In this document: piece by piece, positions 47,525 to 61,102 of the stretch
Position numbering within the stretch: position 1 is the first letter of the stretch
How the letters are laid out: the number at the start of each line of letters is the position of its first letter
Source of the DNA: Musa acuminata AAA Group
Taxonomy: Eukaryota > Streptophyta > Magnoliopsida > Zingiberales > Musaceae
Direction: 5' to 3'
Length of the DNA stretch: 64,000 nucleotides
Assembly: GCF_036884655.1 (NCBI RefSeq)
Contig: NC_088335.1
Coordinates: 39,989,001-40,053,000, forward strand
Program-made: the position numbers and the translations under genes
The notes under the pieces: model-generated
Told to the model about the DNA's origin: nothing
Databases searched by the model: none
Seen by the model: the letters and a program-made list of their open reading frames with translations, nothing else

Positions 47525-49438
47525 CAGGTAGGGGAAGCTTCAAAGCATCTCAAGACCTGGAGGAAGAGGAGATCACTCCATTGTAGGCCCGAGGGAGCAG
47601 AATTTGGTACATGAAAGCATCAAATTTGCTGTTGCTTAGGAAGCTTTGCTAATTGATCAGTACTTAGGAGCCTCGTGCTGTTGTTTCCATGGTTGGTGTC
47701 ATATGGCGTGCACTGCCCTTTCTCCATCTCTCTCTCAACCCATGCATGGATGGATGCATATTCGACGGAGCATGAAGAAAGAAAGGTTAGAAACGGAATA
47801 ATGACTCTCTATCTCTCCTCCCATACTGGTACATTCTTCTCTATGCTTGCCATGTTGCGTCGTAAGATTCGCATGCTTTTGTCTCCTCCAATCTCTGAAG
47901 TCATTTGTGATCATTAGTACGTACCAGTTTGTGCACTTCTCATGTGATTGACACACATGTACTGGATTCTATGTGCTGCAACAGTTGTAACAACAGCAGA
48001 CTTCACTCACTCTGGGGCTTGGGCAGGGTTGATCTTACTGAATTCCTGTCGCCCAGACCGAGCTCACTAACTCGAAAACCTCAAAATATCTATCTAAAGC
48101 TCTGCAGGTCCACAGTGGAGAACACTGCTCTAAAGGATGACCATTTGACTAGCCGCAAAACCAGGGATCGGAAGATGGAGACTGTCTTGGTTCATCACTC
48201 GGTCTTCTCTTCCGTCTTCAATGCGTCCAATCCAGCTTCTGAAGTACTCCCACTTCACGTGATGTGGTTTCCCCTCTTTTCTTTTCATGCTCATTGGGCA
48301 TGTTGTGCTTGTGATCTGGTTCTCGCCTGCTGCGGTCAGAAGAAGAGAAATGGGAGGAGGGAAACGGAAGGCATGCTAAAAATGAACAGGCCTTCGTTCT
48401 GTGGGAGGTGGGGAAGGGGAAAGATGCGTATGGAAAGCCACCATTCAAAATCTGCAGTACTTGATTTGGTGCGGTGTTGATGAGAGTAGAGGGACAAGAG
48501 AAGGCAGCGCTCAGATGACAGGGAGAAAGATGGCAGATGGGGGGATCGTACGCTGTTTTCTGCTGTGCATGCATGTAGTCACGTACAGGGACGAAGGAAG
48601 CACTGTGAGCAGATTGCGTGCATCTGACAGATTAATATCAACGCAATCCATCAAATCTCTCTCTCACACACGCACACACCAAGATTGACAATGGAAAGGA
48701 GGACATTGAGACGTCCTTCTTCCATGATGGCCACTGGTGTAACATATGACATGAATAAATAGAAATGGTATCTTTATATTGCATGAGCAGGGAAACTAAA
48801 ACACTATAGAAAGGTATGCTTTCACTATGACTTATGAATATGTAGATGTTGTGATTGATTCGCTGGATCCTATTTTTAATTTAATTTTATTATTATAAAT
48901 TAAGGATTAAATTAAGAGGACACTGAAGAAGTAGTTTGAGTATATTTCTCTAATTAATAGAGTTTCTTAGTTTTGAAAAAATAATTGTGTTTTTAGAACG
49001 GGTGAATTTCCAAAAAATAATATTTTTCAAACATTTTCCGGGATGTCTCCTTTTTCAAAATTTGGCTCCCTACCTTTTCATAATCTCCATAATATCGTCG
49101 ACATGACCCAACATATTTTATGGATTGATCGAGCCAATTCAATCTTCAATGTAAAAGATTTACAAAGTATTTTGAACAGGTTTATGACATTTTTTATATC
49201 TTCATCAAAACATCAGAGGTCTATGATTAAAATATATTGACTCAAAACACAATAGAAACCAACCTATATACAAAAATAGAATTTCAAATAATTATCCTTA
49301 TTGGTTTATGAACATGAATAACACAATAGAAACTAACTTATAGTCAGTTTTTTCTAAGAAGCTTATAGTATTTTTAGTACCTCAAAAAAAAACCCACAAA
49401 AACATTATAAATAAGGCAAATAAATTCAAAACTTAGTA
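47525..49438. other. Upstream region of the FD-like gene and intergenic DNA
   Basis: Holds the FD-like promoter. CATGCATG (RY-type) motifs occur near 47742 and 48569, and a CT/CA-rich tract near 48655-48680. ORFs at 47929-48480 (+) and 48218-48574 (-) overlap on opposite strands and resemble nothing I know; they are not called. Confidence 0.45.
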
Positions 49439-49443
49439 TAAAT

Positions 49444-49944
49444 TGTTAGGATCAAGTCAATACTAAGAGAGGGGGTGAATTAGTACTATCATAAAACTTT
49501 ATGTCGATTCAAAAATCTCATTCGATAAAAGTCGATATCGGAAATGAGCTTGACTTAGAGTGCACGTTTGTAAGCATAGTGAAAGTAGCAAGTAAAGCAA
49601 TTTGCAATGAAAATAAAGAGCTTAAAGTAAATGCAAATCGAGTTTTATAGTGGTTCGGTCGTCGTGACCTACATCCACTTTCGATTCCTCTTCATTCGAG
49701 GCCACCGACTTCCACTACGGGTCTTCCTTCAATGGACGAAGACTAACTACCCTATTATAACTCTTTCTCCTTTTCACGGGTTTAGGAGACAACCCTTATA
49801 AGCCTCATACCTCTCTTGAATGATCTAAAGGGAGGAGATACTTAGCAATTTTATAACTTAGAATAACAATCCCTTTCTGCTTTAATTCATGCTATACTAA
49901 GCAAGAATAACTGGGGTATTTATAGACCCCAAATGACTTCAAAA
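49444..49944 (-). repeat. Outer 3' LTR, left fragment
   Basis: Matches 61117-61635 of the 5' LTR (shared TATAGTGGTTCGGTC, CACGGGTTTAGGAGACAACC). It stops at CAAAA, the target of the next insertion, and continues at 59943. Confidence 0.85.
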
Positions 49945-50708
49945 TATTAGAAACTAATCGACACCAAGAGGGGAGGTGGGGGGGGAGGGGGTGAATTAGT
50001 GCAGCGGTAAAATCACAGGTTCAAATCATTTCATTTCAATTAAAACTGATTCCGACGAAAATCGTCTCGTAAAGATCTTAACTTAAAACACGTTCGTAAA
50101 TGTATTGAAAGCAATAAACAAGTAAAGTGGTTTGCAGTTAAAGTAAATTGCTCAAGATAAAATGCAAACCAGATTTTTATAGTGGTTCGGTCGTCATGAC
50201 CTACATCCACTCCACCGATTCCTCTTCTGTCAAGGCCACCGGCATCCACTATCAGTCTTCCTTCAATAGGCGGAGACCAACCATCTTTTACAGCTCTTTC
50301 TTCTTTTACTAGGTTTAGGAGATAGCCCTTACACTCCTAGCTACTCCTCTCTTAAACTATTCTAACACTTAAAACTTTGAGAGGAGTTCACACAAGATTG
50401 CAACAGTGTTTCTTTCTTTCTTTACTCTCAATTTTTGTGTTTCTTAACCAGGGATGAGAGGGGTATTTATAGGCCTCAAGTTGATTCAAACTTGGAGCCT
50501 ATAAATATCCCATCTCGGGTTTCCTGGGTATAGGCCGTACCACCGCTTGTGCTGGGCAGTACCACCGCTAGTGTCAGTCTGGCACTAACACTGCACTGGG
50601 CGGTACCATCGCTTGACAAGGGTAGTGCCACCACCTGACAAGGGTAGTGCCACCGCTTGGCACCCTGCCATTAGGTAGTACCACTGTCCAGAATTCCTAG
50701 GGTGTTGT

Positions 50709-52086
50709 TGTTGGGAAATCATGGGGGCGACATCATATGCGCAGTGGAAGAACAAGAAAACAAAATCCCCGATTCCCAAAAAGATGTTCGTCGTCGTGCG
50801 AAGATTGGTACGCAAAAATCCGCGAAACATGAAACTGCGTATAAAGTAGATTGTGTTACCTAGGGAGATCGTATATCCCTGTTACCTTGCAGATCCTTAG
50901 GAGAGGGTGAAGGAGGTCAAGCGTCCTCCTCTCTAGCGGTGATCCACACAGCAGGGTTGCGACGACGCTCCTCAAAACTCCAGGCCTGCTCTGAGGTGGA
51001 GAGGGAGAGGAGAATAGGAAAGACAAGCAAAGACTCTAGCCTATGAGGCTCTGAATCCCTCCTATTTATAGAGGTCCCCTGTCAAACCCTAATGGGTCCT
51101 CCCCTAGTGGGTATTGGATCTGCATCCAATAAGACAAGGGCTCCGTTGGATATCTCATATCCGAACCTCTACTTATCGCAATGCCTACCATATGTGTGTG
51201 ACCCTCTAGGCCCAATATCGAGCTGGCCGTGAGTCATACCTGTCAGAACTCCTTCTAACTCAGTGAATTATTATCTCTGTAATAATTCACTTGACTCATC
51301 GACTACGGAAGTACTAGGCCACTACGCCGTAGTCCCCAAACGATACAGGGGAATCTAATCCATTGGACCTGTCTGTCCTCAGTTACCGTGTACCTATAGT
51401 CCCTCATCCATCTAATATCCCATAGACCGTATATCGAGCATGGTGTTGTCAGACCCATACGGTTTCTACTCGAGTCTCGCTCTAATCGGATTCTCTCGGA
51501 GAACTCTTTCTCTCTCAACCCGAATGACTCTGGCCAGGGATTTGTCTAAGTAAGAACACATGGGATATTCCTCTCATGACACCGAGAGTGGATGATCCTC
51601 TATCGACACTCAATAGCCCTCGTAAGGTCGACTACCACTCCCAATGACCAGCTGTACTAGATCTGGGACAGCCAAACCTATAAGTCTGGTATCAAAGAGT
51701 GGAGCACTCATACAGGACATCCTTGGTGTCTCAAGTCTAAGGACCAGATATACCACTAGGACTACGGAATCGCTGTCTGACAATAAGGCATCATCAACCA
51801 TCCAGCATTCCGTAAGCGGATCAATCAGTGAACTCATTCTCCAATGAGCACCTGTACTGTATCCCTAGTGTCCCTACACGAGCAGCTATGAGACCAGCTG
51901 CATCCATCATATGGATGGGTATACAGCACACCAGTCTATCCGGTTATGCACATCACAATATATGTATGCATTTATGCAATAGTTATAAAGTGATATACGC
52001 CAAAATATAATAAGCAAAAAGATTCTGTATTAAGTCACACGTGCCATCACTCACGTGATTGGTTTGCTGGGCACCTATGACTAGCA
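50709..52086 (-). repeat. 3' LTR of the minus-strand copia
   Basis: Plus strand TGTTGGGAAATC to ATGACTAGCA. TATA box intact at 51063-51070 (reverse complement TATAAATA). A deletion joins CCGGTTAT directly to GCACATCACAATATATG. Confidence 0.93.
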
Positions 52087-52100
52087 ATCTCCCACTTGAC

Positions 52101-55100
52101 CTAAAGCCAATCACCTATGTGTCTGATCCCCATCAGACCCCTGTGACGCTCAAAGACAATATGAGACAACGGCTTTGTCAATGGATCTACAATGTTATCT
52201 TCGGATGGAACTCTTTCCACTGCGACATCTCCTCGGGCTATGATCTCTCTGATAAGCTGGAACCTCCTCAGAACACTTCTGATGAGACCCGGGTTCCCTT
52301 ATTTGAGTAATCGCCCGTTATCGTAATATAAGGAGATCGGCTCCTCGCTACCCGGCACGACTCCCAAATCTGTGATGAACTTCTTCACCTAGACTCCCTC
52401 CTTTGCTACATCTAATGCAGCAATGTACTCCGACTCTGTGGTCGAGTCAGCAGTGGTATCTTGCTTGGAACTCTTCCAGCACACTGCTCCTCCATTCAAG
52501 GTGTACACATACCCTGAAATCGACTTGCTATCATCGACATCAGACTGAAAACTTGAGTCAGTGTAGCCTTCAATCTTAAGGCTATTACCTCCATATATTA
52601 GTAAAAGATCCTTAGTCCTTCTCAAGTACTTAATGATACACTTTACTGCTTTCCAGTGCTCCAAGCCTGGATCCGCCTGATACCTGCTCGTGACACTCAG
52701 AGCATGCGCTATATCAGGCCTAGTACATAGCATGGCATACATGATAGACCCTATTGCTGAGGCATAAGATATCATATTCATGTTTGCCCTTTCTTCTGGA
52801 GTCTTTGGGGACATACTCGTAGAAAGCGATATCCCATGTCTCATCGGTATGAGACCTCTCTTGGAATTTTTCATGCCAAACCTTTTGACAATGGTTTCTA
52901 TGTACCTGGACTGGGACAAGCCAAGCATCCTTTTGGATCTATCTCTATAGATTCTAATCCCCAAGATATAGGATGCTTCCCCTAAGTCCTTCATAGAGAA
53001 GTGTCTAGATAACCAAGCCTTTACTGTGGATAGCATTCCTACGTCATTCCCAATGATGAGGATATCATCCACATATAACACCAAAAAGGTGATAGCGCTC
53101 CCACTTACCTTTCTGTATACACAAGGCTCATCTTCGTTCTTAACGAAGTCATAAGATCTGATTGCCTCATCAAATCTTATGTTCCAACTTCGGGAAGCTT
53201 GTTTTAGTCCATAAATGGATCTAAGCAACCTACACACCTTATCTGGGCAGTTCTTGGACACAAATCCCTCAGGTTGCATCATATACACCTCCTCCTCGAG
53301 GTTCCCGTTGAGGAATGCAATTTTCACATCCATCTGCCAGATCTCATAATCATAGTGTGCTGCAATAGCCAATAGAATTCTGATGGATTTTAGCATTGCT
53401 ACGGGTGAGAAGGTTTCGTCGTAGTCAACACCTTGCCTTTGACGATACCCCTTAGCCACTAGCCTTGCTTTATAGGTCTCTACCTTTCCATCTACTCCGA
53501 TCTTTTTCTTAAAGATCCACTTGCAACCGATGGGTATAATACCTTCGGGCGCATCAATTAGGTTCCAAACCTTATTGGAGTACATAGAATCCATCTCAGA
53601 ATTCATGGCTTCTTGCCACTTCCCGGAGTCTATACTCATAATAGCCTCCTCGTAGGTTTGAGGATCAATATCCTCAACATCCTCTCCTCTAATATATCCC
53701 ACATATCTCTCAGGAGGATGTGATATCAGACCTGCGTAAAGTTGAAACTTGTGTATTAGGTACCTGAACAGACTTGGGCTGTAGAGTGGTGCTTGAGCTT
53801 GGTTCTCCAACCTCGCTCAACTCTATCATTCTCCCACTATCTCCGCCAAGAATGTGTTCCTTCTCAAGGAACACTACTCTCTTAGCTACAAAGACCTTTT
53901 GGTCCTCGAGATGATAGAAATAATACCCATAAGTTTCCTTGGGGTATCCCATAAATTTGCGTCGCTCTGTCTTTGATTCTAACTTGTAGGGGTTATGTCT
54001 TTTAACGTGGGCAGGGCAGTCCCAAATCTTAACAACCTTAAGATCAGGCTTCTTCCCTTTCTATATCTCATATGGTGTAGACACTACCGACTTAGTTGGA
54101 ACTCTGTTCAGAAGGTAAGCTACGGTTTCTAGGGCATATCCCTAGAATAAGATGGGTAGGTCAGCGAAACTCATCATGGACCGTACCATATCTAATAACG
54201 TACGATTTCTCCTTCCAGAGACACCATTGAGCTGAGGTGTATAAGGAGGTGTCCATTGGGATAATATCCCATGGTCCCTGAGGAACTGAGTAAACTCTGT
54301 ACTTAAGTACTCACCTCCTCGATCTGATCGAAGAGTTTTGATACTCTTTCCAGTTTGGTTCTCCACCTCATTCCTATACTCTGAATTTCTCAACGGCCTC
54401 GGACTTGTACTTCATTAAGTACACATATCCATACCTTGAGAAATCATTAGTAAATGTAATGAAGTAGGAGTAACCTCCAATAGCATGAGTTGACATGGGT
54501 CCACATACATCACTATGTATGAGTTCCAACAACTTAGTGGCTCTCTCTCCAATTCCACTAAATGGAGAGTTGGTCCGTTTTCCACGAAGGTAAGGCTCGC
54601 AAGTTGCATATGACACGTAGTCGAATGGATCTAGATATCCATTATTTAGCAACTTTTGAATCATTCTTTCATGGATGTGACCTAGCCTACAATGCCATAG
54701 GTATGCACTGTTCACTTCATCTCGTTTCCTCTTAGACACTTACATTCATGATATGTGGAGTAGTGTTTTGCATAAACAAACCTTTATGCAATATTCCTCT
54801 CGTTAATCTCCCCTTAGCTTTGCTAGAATTTACAATAAATTGTAGATGTGATAAGCAATATTGGTATCCAATACCAATGCACTATCACAAAAATCTAACA
54901 ATTGGAGATTGATCATGAATGTACCTGAAGCTTCACCAAGCTTCTTGTTTCGCCCTTTCTGCAAGGTACTCTTTGCAGTTCCTCTTCCAGTACCCATCTT
55001 TACCATAGTGGAAGCACTGGCCTTTGTCCTTTACTGGGTCTTTCTTAGGAACTTTTGTTTTACCTGGTTTGCCCTTGCCCTTTCCCTTCTTAAGGGACCT

Positions 55101-55749
55101 TTCTGCTTTCCTTTTCTTTTTTTTTGGTCTCACCAGTATAGAGAACCGGCTTCTCATTCTTAATAGTACTCTCTGCCTCCCTCAACATATTGAGGAGCTT
55201 TGGGAGAGTCACCTCAAGCTTGTTCATATTAAAATTCATTATGAACTGTGAAAAGGAATCTGGTAGGGACTGAAGCACAATATCCACACACAAGTTATCC
55301 TCTATGACCATTCCTAGACCTGTGAGTTTCTCTATCCACTCAATCATCTTTAGGACATGGTTCTGAACCGGTGTCCCCTCAGTCATCCTAGCGCGGAAAA
55401 GGCTCTTAGATATCTCATATCGCTGAGTCCTTCCCTGTTCCTCAAATAATTTGTGGACAAGTAGGAGAATGGATCTGGCATCCATCTTTTCATGTTGTCT
55501 CTATAACTCAGGAGTCATAGAGCCCAACATATAGCACTGAGCAAGAGTGGAGTCATCAATGTACTTCACGTAGCGAGCGATCTCATCCTCGTTTGCCCCT
55601 TCTTCAGGCGTAGGTATCACTGTATCAAGGACGTACATGATTTTCTCCGCTGTGAGAACAATTCTCAAGTTACGGAGCCAATCCGTATAATTTGGACCAG
55701 TGAGGCGGTTGACATCAAGTATGTCACGTAAGGGATTTGAAACCGACAT
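52101..55749 (-). pseudogene. Copia gag-pol polyprotein, disrupted
   Basis: Gag starts at 55749 (MSVSNPLRDILDVNRLTGPN). A TAG at about 55500 stands where the young plus-strand copy has CAG. There is a frameshift near 55130. The zinc knuckle is damaged ([14 protein letters not shown]: Cys and His both to Tyr). A protease-region deletion lies near 54740-54930. Integrase spans about 54740-54140 ([23 protein letters not shown]), with a frameshift near 54390. RT is well preserved at 53810-52389 (YVDDILIIGND), followed by RNase H with SSKQDTTADS uninterrupted. The final GDWL-stop is at 52101. This copy retains codons that are stops in the plus-strand copy, and vice versa. Confidence 0.93.
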
Positions 55750-57209
55750 TTTCTGAAAATAAAGATGCAGCAGAAATGAATAACATGCAGATTTTGCAAG
55801 AAATAAATTACTAAGATATGGACTTCTATCTTAATATGCTCCCACTATTTTACTAACGAGTCACGCGACACCCTCAACATGTGAAACGGAAGTCTCCGAC
55901 AGACTTCTAGTGGGGATCAGGATCCAATCAGCGTCTTAGTGTAACCTCGAGGGACTCGACCAATCACACTAAGCCTAAAAGGTAGGCAACTCTTACCAAT
56001 CACAACTCCTTGTGATTCCCGTCCTGTTCGGCCTCCGAATCACCATGGCCTCGAGGGACTCGACCAACCATGATGCTCGGTTAAGTCAACACCTTCGTTA
56101 CAAGATGAGTCTGATTTGATGATATACCCTCGAGGGACTCGACCAAGTATACCATGCTCTTAGGTCACCGGTGACATCTCTATGTCGTAAGCAAGATATC
56201 GAATTGCGATATAGGTGAGTCTCGAGGGACTCGACCAACTCAACCTACACCGGGAATCGGTTCTTACTCATAACGATGGAAGGCCACGTGGGTCAATCTA
56301 ATTGCCTCACGTTTACCGACTTAATATTATCGAGAGATGTTTCTATGATTTGGTCTCCTAATATGACATGTCACACATATACATATTTAATATATATCTA
56401 CATCGCATGCAAATATATATACATATCTAGTATGTGTATAAGCAATCACACCAGATGATCATGGACCATAACCCAATGTGATTAGGCCCGAGCCAGTAGG
56501 CCTAATCACTCACATCAAGATCTATGTGTGCAACGGTGCATCTCCATGCCCTATGATCGTCCATCTCGTCCTCATCGGTTCCGTCGACATCTTGATGCAT
56601 CTTCATGCATCGCGATCGTCCGTCTTGTGGGTCCCGCTATCGCATCCACGCTCCCGCTGCGCCTCCTCATGTGATTACAACTTAATCATAGGCACGCAGG
56701 CCCGACAATAAACGAGAAATATAATGGAGGCTCGCAGACCTCAATAATAATAGTCACAAGTACACACATCACCACACGGTCCATGATCATCCGTCCACAT
56801 ATCATACATCACATGTATAAATAATCATCATCATGTAGGACTACTAGATAATAATAAAAATAATAATCAACTAAACCTTTTAATTAATTAATATTTTCTG
56901 AAATCAGGGACATGTAGGGAATTTCTTAATTGATAGGGGTATTTTCATAATTTGGACAAAAGACAGAAACTAGAATTTCTCAAATTCCGAGGGGCAAAAT
57001 TGCCTTTTTCCCAAAAAACCCTAACTTTCCACCTTTCGCTGCTGCCGCCGCCGCCACCCTGCCGGCGACGGCCTGTGCGGCGGGGCGAGGGCACTGCCCT
57101 CGCCTGCAGGCGGTTCGCCCGCTGGCGACGCTGCCGCTGCGTGTGGGCGCCCCCTTCGGGCGCCCCTGCCTCCGCAGGCGGTGCTGTCCCGCCGGGCGGC
57201 CGCCCCTGT

Positions 57210-57240
<31 letters not shown>

Positions 57241-57568
57241 TTCGCCCGCAGGAGCAGCGACGGCAGGCGTCACTGCCCTGCGGCGGCAGGCGCCGCTTCC
57301 TTGCGGCGACAGGCGCCGCTTCCCTGCGGCGCCTTTGCCCGTGGGCTGCCAGCCCCATCGGCAGCAAGCCTGCTGCAAGCAGGTCGCCGGCCGGCTACTG
57401 CAGACGCAGCCCCTGTGCTGCCTGCCTTCGGTTGCGCTTCACGCATGCAGATCGAGGGCAGTAACTGTTGCTGCCCTTTCTCGCTTTTGCGTCAACGATT
57501 TTGACGTCAAAATTCTTCCTAAACACAACACACGCAGTTCAAAACCAATCATTCACACGAACAACCTG
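55750..57568 (-). other. Leader of the minus-strand copia
   Basis: Parallel to 8432-10192. The reverse complement of the 16-mer box, CTCGAGGGACTCGACC, occurs exactly at 55946, 56050, 56129 and 56221, with the same spacing as in the plus copy. The GC-rich block (about 57020-57470) holds a long G run. Overlapping ORFs here are composition artefacts. Confidence 0.8.
57211..57238. repeat. Poly-G run of about 28
   Basis: An almost pure G tract on the plus strand within the GC-rich leader block. The plus-strand copia has no such tract, so it expanded in this copy; the exact length may also be an assembly estimate. Confidence 0.85.
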
Positions 57569-57580
57569 GCTTTGATACCA
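57569..57580 (-). promoter_or_regulatory. Primer-binding site of the minus-strand copia
   Basis: Minus-strand TGGTATCAAAGC, one mismatch to the initiator tRNA-Met complement, one base from the LTR. Confidence 0.88.
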
Positions 57581-57581
57581 C

Positions 57582-59064
57582 TGTTGGGAAATCATGGGGG
57601 CGACATCACATGCGCAGCGGAAGAACAAGAAAACAAAATCCCCGATTCCCAAAAAGATGTTCGTCGTCGTGCGAAGATTGGTACGTAAAAATCCGCGAAA
57701 CATGAAACTGCGTATAAAGTAGATTGTGTTACCTAGGGAGATCGTATATCCCTGTTACCTTGCAGATCCTTAGGAGAGGGTGAAGGAGGTCAAGCGTCCT
57801 CCTCTACACAGCAGGGTTGCGACGACGCTCCTCAAAACTCCAGGCCTGCTCTGAGGTGGAGAGGGAGAGGAGAATAGGAAAGGCAAGCAAAGACTCTAAG
57901 CCTATGAGGCTCTGAATCCCTCCTAATTATAGAGGTCCCCTGTCAAATCCTAATGGGTCCTCCCCTAGTGGGTATTGGATCTGCATCCAATAAGACAAGG
58001 GCTTCGTTGGATATCTCATATCCGAACCTCTACTCATCGCAATGCCTACCATATGTGTGTGACCCTCTAGGCCCAATATCGAGCTGGCCGTGAGTCATAC
58101 CTGTCAGAACTCCTTCTAACTCAGTGAATTATTATCTCTGTAATAATTCACTTGACTCATCGACTACGGAAGTACTAGGCCACTACGTTGTAGTCCCCAG
58201 ACGATACAGGGGAATCCAATCCATTGGACCTATCTGTCCTCAGTTACCGTGTACCTATAGTCCCTCATCCATCTAATATCCCAGAGACCGTATATCGAGC
58301 ATGGTGTTGTCAGACCCATACGGTTTCTACTCGAGTCTCGCTCTAATCGGATTCTCCCGGAGAACTCTTTCTCTCTCAACCCGAATGACCCTGGCCAGGG
58401 ATTTGTCTGAGCAAGAACACATGGGATATTCCTCTCATGACGCCGAGAGTGGATGATCCTCTATCGACACTCAATAGCCCTCGTAAGGTCGACTACCACT
58501 CCCAATGACCAGCTGTACTAGATCTAGGATAGCCAAACCTATAAGTCTGGTATCAAAGAGTGGAGTACTCATACAGGACATCCTTGGTGTCCTCAAGTCT
58601 AAGGACCAGATACACCACTAGGACTACAGAATCACTGTCTGACAATAAGGCATCATCAACCATCCAGCATTCCGTAAGCGGATCAATCAGTGAACTCATT
58701 CTCCAATAAGCACCTGTACTGTATCCCTAGTGTCCCTACACGAGCAACTATGAGACCAGCTGCATCCATCATATGGATGGGTATACAGCACACCAGTCTA
58801 TCCGGTTATCACGATGTCCCTCTCGAGTAACCTATGACCGGGATCATTTAGGATATGTGTTTAAAGGTGAATCGATCTCATTATCGTGATCTCATCATGA
58901 TCTGATTCCCATTGCACAAATCCAAGGACATCACAATATATGTATGTATTTATGCAATAGTTATAAAGTGATATACGCCAAAATATAATAAGCAAAAAGA
59001 TTCTGTATCAAGTCACACGTGCCATCACTCACATGATTGGCTTGCTGGGCACCTATGACTAGTA
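57582..59064 (-). repeat. 5' LTR of the minus-strand copia
   Basis: Plus strand TGTTGGGAAATC to ATGACTAGTA. It includes the segment lost from the 3' LTR but lacks 13 bp present there, and its TATA box is altered. Confidence 0.93.
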
Positions 59065-59942
59065 GTTGTTTCCCAAGCGATGCCACCGCCAGCTAGGCTT
59101 TCAGCATCCTGGTTGGGCCTTGAATCCGGCCCAAACCAACCTAACTTTGGGCCCAGTTGGCCTTTAACAGAGTTGATGGGATTACCTCTCAATCCCAACT
59201 CCAATTATGTGCTAACTATAAAATTTAAAGCATACAATAAGCTAAATAAGTCCGGTTTCTTCTAGCGAGCTTTTAGCGAACTTCCGACAAACTTTCGACC
59301 ATCTCTCAGAAATGTTCCAGCGGACTCCCAGCAAGCTCCTGGACTTCACGACGATCTTCTTGGTGACTTCCAATAAGCCTCTTTGGCAAGCTCCTGGACT
59401 TCTCAGTTAGTTCCGATAGAACTTTCGACGAACGTTTGGACTTCCGATGAACTCTCAAACTCCCAACAAAATCGCGTTCTTGACTCCGAGACTTCATTTT
59501 ACTTTATGCCTTGCTATCGTAGTTAATCCTGCACATATAAAACACACTTCGATCTAGACAATTATTACTAAGCATGAATCATGTTGTTCGGCATGTCATT
59601 GGTCTATCGACGCTTCAATCGATTCTTCGGCATATCGTCCTTTTTTACGGCCTATTGCCCAATCGGCCAGTTGACCTCCATAACTCTGATATCCTTGGCA
59701 CAATATCCGCTCTTCTTGGCTCGATTCCCGAATCCATGGCCCGAAGCCATTTGTCGATACTTCGACTAATCCTCCGGCTCGACGTCCAATCTTCTGACAT
59801 TGTTTTCCTCTAGCCCAATATGATTCTTCCTGCTTTAATTATCTCTCCCTGATAAAAGCATCCTGCGTCACTCGAAATGCAGATCAAATCATAAACACTT
59901 ATCAATTGGTTTCATCAACAAAATATGAGATTCAACACAAAA

Positions 59943-60250
59943 ATAGAGCAAAAAAATGTCTCATTCTAGGTTTCCCAGGTCTTGGTGGTACCACCACCTA
60001 CAACACTAACACAAGGCGGTACTATCACCTACAGCACAGACACTAGGTGGTACCACTACCCAATCTAACGGTACCACCACTTGACACAATTTGAGAGACT
60101 ATGGTTGGGCGGTATCACTGCCTGACATAGTTTGTGAGACTATGTCTGGGTGGTACTATCGCTCGACACTGGACAATACTACTACCTAACATAGTCTCAG
60201 ATATTGTGTCTTGGAGACTGAGCCTTTAACGGTGTCGTTGCCTAACCCAA
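59943..60250 (-). repeat. Outer 3' LTR, right fragment with GGTACCACC repeats
   Basis: Continues the outer LTR after the CAAAA duplication. It matches about 61640-61935, with many variants of GGCGGTACCACCGCCT, and breaks off near 60250, where the deletion into the internal region begins. Confidence 0.75.
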
Positions 60251-60429
60251 CTTCTGGCAAGTTGTTTTATCCTTTTTTTAAGTTCATTTTTATTCTTTAA
60301 TTATTATTTTATAAACTTTTTAAATTTTATAGTGAGAAATTCAAAGTCATCATCATCACTTGAGTTATCACTCTAAGTGGTATTCTATTATTCGAAGTGC
60401 TAAATCATTTCTATTCTTTGGAAGGTAAT

Positions 60430-60979
60430 TCTCATGTTCATCAGATTTAATATAAATCATTTCATAGGTCATTAAAGACCCGATGAGTTCTTCAAGTGGA
60501 AATTTTTTTAAGTCTTTTGTCTCTTATATTAACATCACTTTCAAATCTTAACTTTTTAGAAGAGATCTTAATATTTTATTAACAAATTCAAAATTAGAAA
60601 AATATTTACCAAGTACTTTCAAACTATTAATGACATCCGTAAAACAGGTATATATGTCAATGATAATTTCACTTTACTTCATTCGAAACAATTCAAAATC
60701 ATGCATCAAAAGATTAATTTTTGAATCTTTAACTCTACTAATGCCTTCGTGTTTCATTTCAAGAGTGTTCCAAATGTTATAAGCCATTTCGCAAATAGAA
60801 ACTCGATTGAATTCATTTTTATTCAAAGTACAAAACAAAGCATTCATAACTTTGACATTAAAAAAGAAAGTCTTCTTCTCCAAATCATTCCATTCGTTCA
60901 TTAGAAGAGAAGACTTTTGAAAACCATTTTCAATGATATTCCATAAATTGAAATATAAAGAAAGTAAGAAAACTCTCAT
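60430..60979 (-). pseudogene. Copia-type gag fragment (UBN2-like)
   Basis: The minus strand encodes MNEWNDLEKKTFFFNVKVMN, then ALFCTLNKNEFNRVSICEMA and DSKINLLMHDFELFRMK, typical of the gag (UBN2/DUF4219-type) of plant copia elements of the SIRE/Maximus kind. Further along, remnants of an EELIGSLMTYEM-type segment follow near 60490-60450. It is cut off by the internal deletion. The lineage name is from memory of such gag proteins and should be checked. Confidence 0.75.
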
Positions 60980-61102
60980 TCTAGTTTTCTAATACGTGTA
61001 GTCCTTCCCATTGAATATAGAAGGACGAATGATAGAGTAACCCTCTTGAAAGTCAAAAAAAGCCATATCTCTTGGGTGTTAATCCAAATAGAGAGAAACA
61101 TA

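Larger units (their letters stand above)
50709..59064 (-). mobile_element. Full-length Ty1/copia LTR retrotransposon, minus strand (TSD GTTGT)
   Basis: LTRs 50709-52086 and 57582-59064 flank an internal region of the same family as 6926-15563. The TSD GTTGT lies at 50704-50708 and 59065-59069. The left (3') LTR has lost about 118 bp near 51948 and the right (5') LTR about 13 bp near 57805. The 5' LTR TATA box is damaged (TATAATTA at 57924-57931). The element inserted into the solo LTR and is the youngest layer of this tower. Confidence 0.96.
49945..59937 (-). mobile_element. Solo LTR inserted in the outer LTR, same family (TSD CAAAA)
   Basis: Plus-strand left end TATTAGAAACTAATCGACAC (TG mutated to TA), right end GATTCAACA. 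It is flanked by CAAAA at 49940-49944 and 59938-59942. Once the nested copia is removed it is about 1.63 kb, some 300 bp longer than the 61117-62446 LTR, probably through its GGTACCACCGCC-type repeats. No internal region remains. Confidence 0.87.

Noticed and set aside
47929..48480. 183-residue ORF upstream of the FD-like gene, with an opposing 118-residue ORF
   Set aside because: No family resemblance, overlaps an ORF on the other strand, and composition is that of non-coding DNA.
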